A DNA stretch of 27,430 bases from Fomitopsis serialis (taxonomy: Eukaryota > Basidiomycota > Agaricomycetes > Polyporales > Fomitopsidaceae), in assembly GCF_022376445.1 (NCBI RefSeq), contig NW_025955441.1, positions 1-27,430 on the forward strand, given 5' to 3'. Below are positions 21,516-27,430 of this stretch, one piece after another. Positions within the stretch are counted from its first letter, which is position 1. Every line of letters starts with the position of its first letter. The notes under the pieces are model-generated. The model made no database searches, was not told the origin of the DNA, and saw only the letters and a list, made by a program, of their open reading frames with translations. Made by a program: the position numbers and the translations under genes.

Positions 21516-21690
21516 CGTCGCGATGCGTTCTGTGGCCCTCGGTGCAGAGCCTTCCTCAGTGACTCGGAAGCGTTTCACCGAGCATAAATAGAGTAGATAG
21601 AAGATACTTTATTAACCGTACAGCTCAGAAAAACACGTAGCAACTAATGAACCAGAAAAAGTCCCATTACAGTGGCAACCAACCAACGTT

Positions 21691-22891
21691 TCAGTATCCA
21701 TCAGAATCGAGCTCCCAGAGCGGTTCATCCTCAGGCTCAGAATCAGCCTCGTCCTCGTCCTCTATCCCTGACCCTGAGTGGGAGTCAAACTCGCTGTTCT
21801 TGCCCCCGTTGTCTCCGCGCTTCTGTATGAGCTGTTCTCCCCACCTCACCACGCAGCCCTCCTCTCCAGGTCGAGGCCGAGTTGCCATCCTGGGAGACTG
21901 GGGCGGCGGTGGAACAACGCTCCAGGCCGCTTCCACATACTGGCGGGGATTTTTAAGGCCCTCCGGCCAGATGATGTCGAGCCCCATGAAAGCGTACTTC
22001 ATGGAGCACATGGGAGCCGTCCGTTCCTTTCCAGTCGCGTAGTCGTGCACATTGATTGTTTTCTGAATTTCCGACTCCTTGAAACGGGGATGCTGTCGAG
22101 GGGAAGAAGCTTGCGGATGGGATGCTCGTCCGGGTCATTCATGTAGGCAGGGATAAACGTCTGCAACGCTGGGCTGTAGAGGTCGAACGTCGCCCAGGGC
22201 TTGTGGGGCGACCCCTTGAAGCGGTTTAGCCCAGGGATAGCCTGGATCAGGAGCGGCTGGGTTGAGGGACCGGGTATGTCAATGACCATCCCGGTGGAGT
22301 CTATCTCCCCTATGAGGGGGATGGAAATGGGGGTTCTCCCGTTCTGTACGTTAACGCAACGATGTCTGTTAGTACTGGACAAACATGGCAAGACTCTCTA
22401 CGCACTGCGACATAAACAGTGCTTCTACCGACGCCAGCCGCCCCTCCCCTCTCGCTCGCTCGCACACGCCTGGTGCAAAAGAGGACACAACTCCGGACGC
22501 ACGTAAAAGTCCGGAATTGCACCCATGTAGACCCATCCGCCAAACCTGGCGGGAGGATCACGCAGCTTGAGGGTGAGTTCCATCATTCTCTCAACCTTAT
22601 CTGGCTCGATTTGCACAGGGCTAAAACGCATGGGGCAGCCAGAGTCGTCGCCCAGAAGACACTAAAGGGTGATCCATGAGACAACGCCTAGCCAGGCACG
22701 TTGTGGAGAACAACTCACGTATTCGTACAATTCCCCAAAATGCAACCGCTCCATGCAGATCACCGTGACGTGGTCTATGTTGGGGAGCGGCTGCATGGTG
22801 ATGACGAGCCGCAGTAGTACTCGAATCCGAACTCCATAACCTCGCTGATAGTCTTGATGACGCGTTCGTCGACATTGCGGGGTGTAGGCAT
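21691..22891 (-). pseudogene. Array copy B of the three-exon family
   Basis: Exons: 22891-22719, 22661 to about 22402, and about 22345-21691. The start MPTPRNVDERV is shared with copy D. Family motifs are present: NIDHVTVICMERLHFGELYEY (exon 1), CLLGDDSGCPMRFS and PPARFGGWVYMGA (exon 2), ISIPLIGEID, PMCSMKYAFMG and IIWPEGL (exon 3). The C-terminal tail is acidic and ends EPLWELDSDGY. Three disruptions are visible: one base missing before NIDHV near 22783, one near 22450 in exon 2, and one in exon 3 near 22082 between SIPV and KESEIQ. Short internal frames remain open, but no full-length product is possible without correction. Confidence 0.7.
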
Positions 22892-22977
22892 AGTGGAACG
22901 GAATAGGTAGAGAGCGGGTGGGATTTGTTGGAGATCGTCAAGCAGTTTCAGACGAATGGGATGTGTTTGAGAGACTA

Positions 22978-23056
22978 AGAGCGCCTTCAACACGTCTGAA
23001 GCGCGAAAAATCCGTTTGAAGCAGATTCTCACACTTAGGCGCTGAAGCCACACACG
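22978..23056 (-). promoter_or_regulatory. Conserved upstream block, copy B
   Basis: On the minus strand: GTGTGGCTT, a GCGCC-TAA box, GTGAGA, TGCTTCAAA and GAAGGCGCTCTT, in this order, about 90-165 bases before the start at 22891. The block is close to the one before copy D. It may hold core promoter and transcription-factor sites. Confidence 0.5.
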
Positions 23057-23296
23057 CCGTGCTCAACCAGTTCTGTGCCCAGAAGAGACTGCACATCAGT
23101 TCAGTGCTTCGGTGCGACTGTAACCTTCCTAAAGGGCAGTCTTCTTATGGATAAACCATCCATCCGATCCGAAAAAAACTCTAGTAGCTCAATGGATTAC
23201 AAGCAATGGAATAGTAGACGTTACAAAGTACACACTTTCAGCCCCAGAACATCTCCTCACGTTCTGCCGTTCCTGCAACTTTGTCCCAGTCCGACT

Positions 23297-24422
23297 CTAA
23301 AGCGATCCAGCCCCCATCCGATGCCGGATTGTCACACTTTCCTCCCGCCGTACTTCTCTTCCCTCGACTGCCAGTCTCACCTGACTGCCGGCCTGTCCAG
23401 GTCGTGGCCCCACTGCAACCACACCCATGGGATCCGGCATCTGCATGACGCTCCACTGTCCCTGCAGATACTCGCGGCCGTCTTGAAGACCCACCGGCCA
23501 GACCCAGTCTAGCTCCATGAAGTCATGCTTCATTGAGCACATAGGCTCCGTTCTTCCTCTTCGCGCGGCTGCGTGATCTATCACGAGGATGGTCATGTTT
23601 ACGTTCGAATCCTTCAAGATGGGTACGGTGGTAAGGGGAAGGGACAGGCGTATGGGGAACGTCGGGTCTGTCAGCGACGGGTTGAACGTTTGCTGGGACG
23701 GGTCGTAGAGGTCGAGGTTGGTGATGGCGTCGTCATCCGTATTCTTGAAGTAGTTCAAATCGCGGATGACCTGGCAAAGCAGTGGCTGCGAGAAAGGCCC
23801 TGGGATGACTATCTCCGACCGAGCGGTGTCGATCTCCCCAATGAGGGGGATAGAAACGGGCAAGAACCCATCCTGTGCATCGCCAAAACATGTATTTCAG
23901 TATTGCAAGGTGGTTCAAAGACGTTCGCTGCGCACCATGACATAAACCTGTGCCTCCACCAGTGCTGTCCGCCCCTGTTCCCATGCGTCGCTGGGCCTCA
24001 ACAGAGATAGAGTAGGATGAAACCTGTTGCTCTCCCTCCAGAACTTGCGCAACGCTCCCATGAAGACCCATCCGCCAAACCTCGGAGGGCGTCTGAGTTT
24101 CTTCGCGCATTGGAGCATATAAGCTGTCGTTCTTGGAGTCGACTGGATGCGACTGGGCTTCATTCGGCAAGCAGCGTCGTCGCGCATTACACACTATATA
24201 GGGGACAAATCAGACTCGAGAATATGACTAGCATGGACCTGTACTACTCACATAGTCGAACAGCATACCAAAATGGTCCTTCTCCAAGCACACCACGGCG
24301 ACATGGTCGATCGCGGGGAACGTAGTGCACTCTCGCGAATGCTTGCACACTTCTTCGAATCGCGGTCCGTGTTGAGCGAGGATGGCGATAAGAGCTTGGT
24401 CGACAGGAAGTGGAGTAGACAT
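23297..24422 (-). CDS. Array copy C: intact member of an unrecognised three-exon family
   Basis: Exons 24422-24252, 24193-23936 and 23872-23297 join in frame to 334 residues. Introns are 58 and 63 bp, GT-AG, both phase 0. The start MSTPLPVDQ sits after ACC (ACCATG), preceded by a pyrimidine-rich leader. Motifs: IDHVAVVCLEKDHFGMLFDY (38-57), CVMRDDAAC (58-66), PPRFGGWVFMGA (93-104), VSIPLIGEID (149-158), DPTFPIRLSLPL (about 212-223), PMCSMKHDFM (253-262) and WVWPVGL (266-272). There is no signal peptide or membrane segment, so it is probably soluble. I do not recognise the fold. It is the only array copy that reads through all three exons. Its tail ends earlier than in A and B; an acidic tail ending EEMFWG exists in another frame (to 23238), so the last ~20 residues may follow a late shift. 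Confidence 0.75.
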
Positions 24423-24462
24423 GGTGGACGGAGGTTGTGGAGAGAATAGGATACAGTCCACA

Positions 24463-24525
24463 GCTCTGAGAGTGGCGTCAAGGAATAAGCCAGCGCCTGG
24501 CCTTTGAGCGCCGGAGCCACAACGA
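24463..24525 (-). promoter_or_regulatory. Conserved upstream block, copy C (diverged)
   Basis: The minus strand contains GTTGTGGCTCCGGCGCTC, a TTGACGCCA stretch and CTCTCAGAG about 40-100 bases before the start at 24422. It resembles the B and D blocks only in the GTGGCT and GGCGC parts, so the match is weaker. Confidence 0.3.
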
Positions 24526-24746
24526 GCCACACCGAGTTGTAATGAGTTCCGTAGCTCACAAGACATTCGTTCTCACTTAACAAGTATTACAATGGATTTC
24601 GTCCCACTTAACGAGTATTACAATGGATTGTGTAGTAAGAGGAGGTATCTATATAGTACACCAAAGAAACATTCAATTCACTGGGCGACAAGTATACGAG
24701 AAACCGAGACACCGCAAGAATCGTCCCAACTGGCGGAAGAATAATT

Positions 24747-25940
24747 CAGTACCATCAGAATCGAGCTCCCAGAGTGGCTCCCCCTCCAATTCAGCGTCCT
24801 CGTCAGACATTCCCTCTATGTCTAAGTCCATTGCCTCGTCTTCTTTTTTCCAAATTTACCTCCTTTGTCTGCGCTACCCCGGGCGTTCGCACCACGAACT
24901 CGTCCTCTTCAGGCTGCGCCGGCACTCCTGTGGATAGACGTAGTGGGAGTAGAGCGCTTTGGCAGGTATCCTCCTTGTACTGCCTGTGATTTGGGAGGCC
25001 CACCGGCCAGATAAAGTCCAGCCGATGAAGTTGTACTTCAGCGAGGACATAGGCTCCATGGTTTTGCGTCCCGTGGCGTAGCTTCTCACGTACTTTGTCA
25101 TTACAACATCGTAGTCCCTAATAATAGGACGTGGTCGAGGGGGAGGGACAGGCGGATAGGAAAGGCGTCTGTCATGTCCGCCGGTACGAACGTCTGGGAT
25201 GCCGCGTTGTACAGGTCATAGCTCGGCGTGGGCGGTCGTGGGTTTTTAAAGGGATTGAGCCCCGGTATGGGCTGAACAAGCAGGGGTTGTTCCTCCGGAC
25301 CTGGTATATTGATTGCAAACCCGGTGGGCTCTATGATCCCTATGAGGGGGATGGAAACGGGGAGTAATGCGTCCTATGCATCCCCAAAGACGTCAGTCAG
25401 TAGACGTTAGCTATGAAATACGTTGGAGACGCACCTCACATAAAGAGAATATCTACTAACGCGGCCCGTCCCTGTGGCCCCTGTGTCTCCGCAACGTAGG
25501 GAGGCCACTGGTAATTTAGCAGAGGACGCGACCGCTTCCAATCCTCGTAGCACTCGGGAACAGCACCCATCAACACCCATCCGCCGAACTTCAGAGGAGG
25601 GTCATGCGGCTGATTGGCGGCCTCCACCATGAGTTCCCTGTCTTCTGTATCGATCTGGGTACTGCTGAGTTCCATCGGGCAGACATCCGTTCCGTCCATA
25701 AGACACTGATTGAGGGCGAGAACTCAGACAGCCACCCTGGTTGATAAAGTACTGAGGAAGTACTTACATAGTCGAACAGCATACCGAAGTTGTCCCTTTC
25801 CAGGCAGACGACTGTAACATGGTCCATCTTGTCGCAGAAGTTGCATGGCGTGATGTGCTCCAGACTTCATCCAGAGTTGTCGTTACAGTGAGTGCAAAGA
25901 TCTTGAATAGGCGTTCGTCAACATTTCGAGGCGTAGGCAT
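24747..25940 (-). pseudogene. Array copy D of the three-exon family, heavily disrupted
   Basis: Exons: 25940-25768, 25705-25435 and 25373 to about 24747, with introns of 62 and 61 bp at the family positions. It starts MPTPRNVDERL, as in copy B. Motifs: MDHVTVVCLERDNFGMLFDY, CLMDGTDVCPMELS, PLKFGGWVLMGA, VSIPLIGIIEP and FPIRLSLPLDHV. Disruptions: a base lost near 25844 in exon 1, a TGA directly before the exon 2 donor, and further shifts in exon 3 near 25120 and 25020. The acidic tail EGEPLWELDSDG matches copy B, but one missing base removes the stop that B uses, extending the frame to 24673. The shared start and tail point to B and D as closest relatives. Confidence 0.7.
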
Positions 25941-25987
25941 ATTAGGATAGAGGTGTGGGGAGAGGATATGCTTAGGGCAGTCTGAAG

Positions 25988-26065
25988 AGCGCTGTCAACA
26001 CGTTTAAAGATGTTGAAACCGATTTGAAGCAAACTCTCACCGTTAGGGCGCCTAAGCCACACTGG
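25988..26065 (-). promoter_or_regulatory. Conserved upstream block, copy D
   Basis: The minus strand reads GTGTGGCTTAGGCGCCC, then GGTGAGAGT, TTGCTTCAAA and GACAGCGCTCTTCAGA, about 50-125 bases before the start at 25940. Order and wording follow the block before copy B. Confidence 0.5.
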
Positions 26066-26225
26066 CATCGCACCGGGCCCTCCGCCCGATGTAGGCTATT
26101 GGAGGAAATCAGAGAGTCAAGATATGGGTCCGTATTACAATTGAGCTGTGGTTTTTGGAGGTTGTGACACTTCACGGACATCGTTGCAGCACAATTGAAA
26201 TATATAATAACATTTTCAAGCCTAC

Positions 26226-27430
26226 TCACAGCTCGCATGGTATCAGAGAGCCTTCTGAGAGGATCTCCCAAATCTCCACCTCCTCCTGGACGTCAACGTG
26301 AGTAATTTCTCTTCCGTCAAGCTGAAATCCCAGAATTTCCGAAATTTCCCTGTCATCCTTCGCTCCCGCCGCTTGAGCCTCACCATGCGCCTGCCCTGTC
26401 CCAGCCTCCACCTCCGAGTGCTGTCCTGAGCATTGGCAACCGGTTGCAAATCCTGAACGGTACAGTCCTCTTCCCCAATAAGCGGTCGCACGGCTACTGT
26501 GCCGTCGGAGCTCCCTCGATCTTCGATGTGCCAGTCCGCCTTCAGACATTGACGGCGCTGCGGGACATCCATTGGCCAGACGAAATCGAACGCCATGAAA
26601 CTCGCCGTCATAGAACACATCGGTACGAGGGGCTTGAGACCGCGTGAATAGTCCCCCGCATCCTCAGTGAGGGCTACGTTCGATTCTTTAAAGACGGGGA
26701 CATGTTTGAGAGGGAAAGGAAGGCGGAAGGGCACCACGTGCAAGCAGGCGGGGATGAAGGCGTTGGCATCGACACTGAAGAGATCAAATGACATCCCTAG
26801 TGGCTGTTCATGACTCTTCCACTCATTGAGCCCGCGAAGAAGCTGAGTCGTAAAAGGATATTTCGATCTTCGTTGTCGAGTACATCCCATATGAGGGGCA
26901 AAGAGAGCGGCGGATGCCTGTCCTAGATTATGTCACAGTCTGAGAATGTCATGAAACATGTTGAATGATTCATTGTGTCTCACCAGCACGTAGAGCATTG
27001 TCTCCACCACAACTTTGGACGCTTGCCCCTGAAGACACGTCGGCACAAATACCCCCCCATGGCTCTCCAGAATAGAACCCAACAGCACCCATCCCCAAAG
27101 TTGCAGGCGGGTCTAGCGCGTCGATCGCGCCCAGAGCACGCCTCAGATCTTGTTTATTTCCTTGAACGTGGCTTAGCTTTGCAGGGCAAAGTGAGCAGTC
27201 GTTCATTAAGCACTAATATAACACAGCAGGTGGTTGGTTTGAATCACTGAATAAGAGAAATAATGTACTCACGTAGTCGAAAAGCACGCCAAAGTTCTTC
27301 CTTTCGAGGCAGACCACCGTAACGTGGTTAATCTCGGGGTTTTCTGGACACTCCTGGGCATAGTGGGCGGTGATTCCGTAGGAAGGTAGAGCTGGAGCCA
27401 GTAATCGAAGCACTCGCTGATCCAAACGGA
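26226..27430 (-). pseudogene. Array copy E, partial at the window end
   Basis: Exon 1 runs off the window and ends at 27273; exon 2 is 27212-26984; exon 3 starts at 26922 and reaches a stop at 26226 in one frame. Introns of 60 and 61 bp match the family positions. Exon 1 is open and carries INHVTVVCLERKNFGVLFDY. Exon 2 starts CLMNDCSLCPAKLS, but a base is missing at the FGGWV motif near 27098. Exon 3 begins HPPLSLPLI, shifts near 26870, then carries VPFRLPFPL, PMCSMTASFM and FDFVWPM, and shifts again in an acidic tail (VQEEVEIWEILSEG). It is the most diverged copy: GWDV-type residues replace the usual GEID after PLI. The start codon is outside the window. Confidence 0.65.

Noticed and set aside
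1..27430. tRNA genes, rRNA, CRISPR arrays, telomere repeats
   Set aside because: No cloverleaf around GTTCGA-like motifs (those found belong to the TTCGAA enrichment), no spaced identical repeats with unique spacers, no TTAGGG runs.

Overview
The window looks like nuclear DNA of a mushroom-forming basidiomycete (Agaricomycetes). The evidence is dense short GT-AG introns of about 50-86 bp, a basidiomycete-style F-box protein, a Zn2Cys6/fungal-specific-domain transcription factor of a type common in that class, and a Ty3/gypsy polyprotein whose motifs match elements abundant in Agaricomycetes. Nothing bacterial or viral is seen and no tRNA, rRNA or CRISPR was found. All functional calls come from reading the translations; no database search was run.

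Layout. (1) 1-6.7 kb is ordinary host sequence with two minus-strand genes: an intronless F-box gene (610-1977) and a 13-exon Zn2Cys6 transcription factor (2825-6674) whose exon chain closes in frame to 1043 residues. (2) 6.7-8.6 kb is mixed-composition intergenic sequence without a supportable gene. (3) 8.6-10.4 kb is an AT-rich, non-coding island with two different tandem repeat arrays (125-bp and about 52-bp units). (4) About 11.4-19.9 kb is a degenerate retrotransposon region marked by extreme enrichment of the palindrome TTCGAA. Its minus strand carries a Ty3/gypsy protease-RT-RNase H-integrase (15095-19955) broken by many frameshifts. Its plus strand carries a frameshifted gag-like ORF (11819-12663) and an intact four-exon gene for a 470-residue protein with a variant six-cysteine cluster (13266-14869), convergent with pol. 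A second small pol fragment sits between these two plus-strand genes.

(5) 20.25-27.43 kb is a head-to-tail array of five paralogous minus-strand genes (here A to E; E runs off the window). They share three exons, two phase-0 introns at the same places, and motifs I cannot assign to a known domain. Only copy C (23297-24422, 334 residues) reads through all three exons. A, B, D and E each have one or more single-base disruptions. The complete copies also share a sequence block upstream of the start codon. This array is the best candidate in the window for an undescribed, lineage-specific gene family undergoing birth and death.

I see no operon-like cooperation between the host genes. The main functional stories are the decayed retroelement with an intact antisense passenger or accessory gene, and the tandem orphan family beside it.
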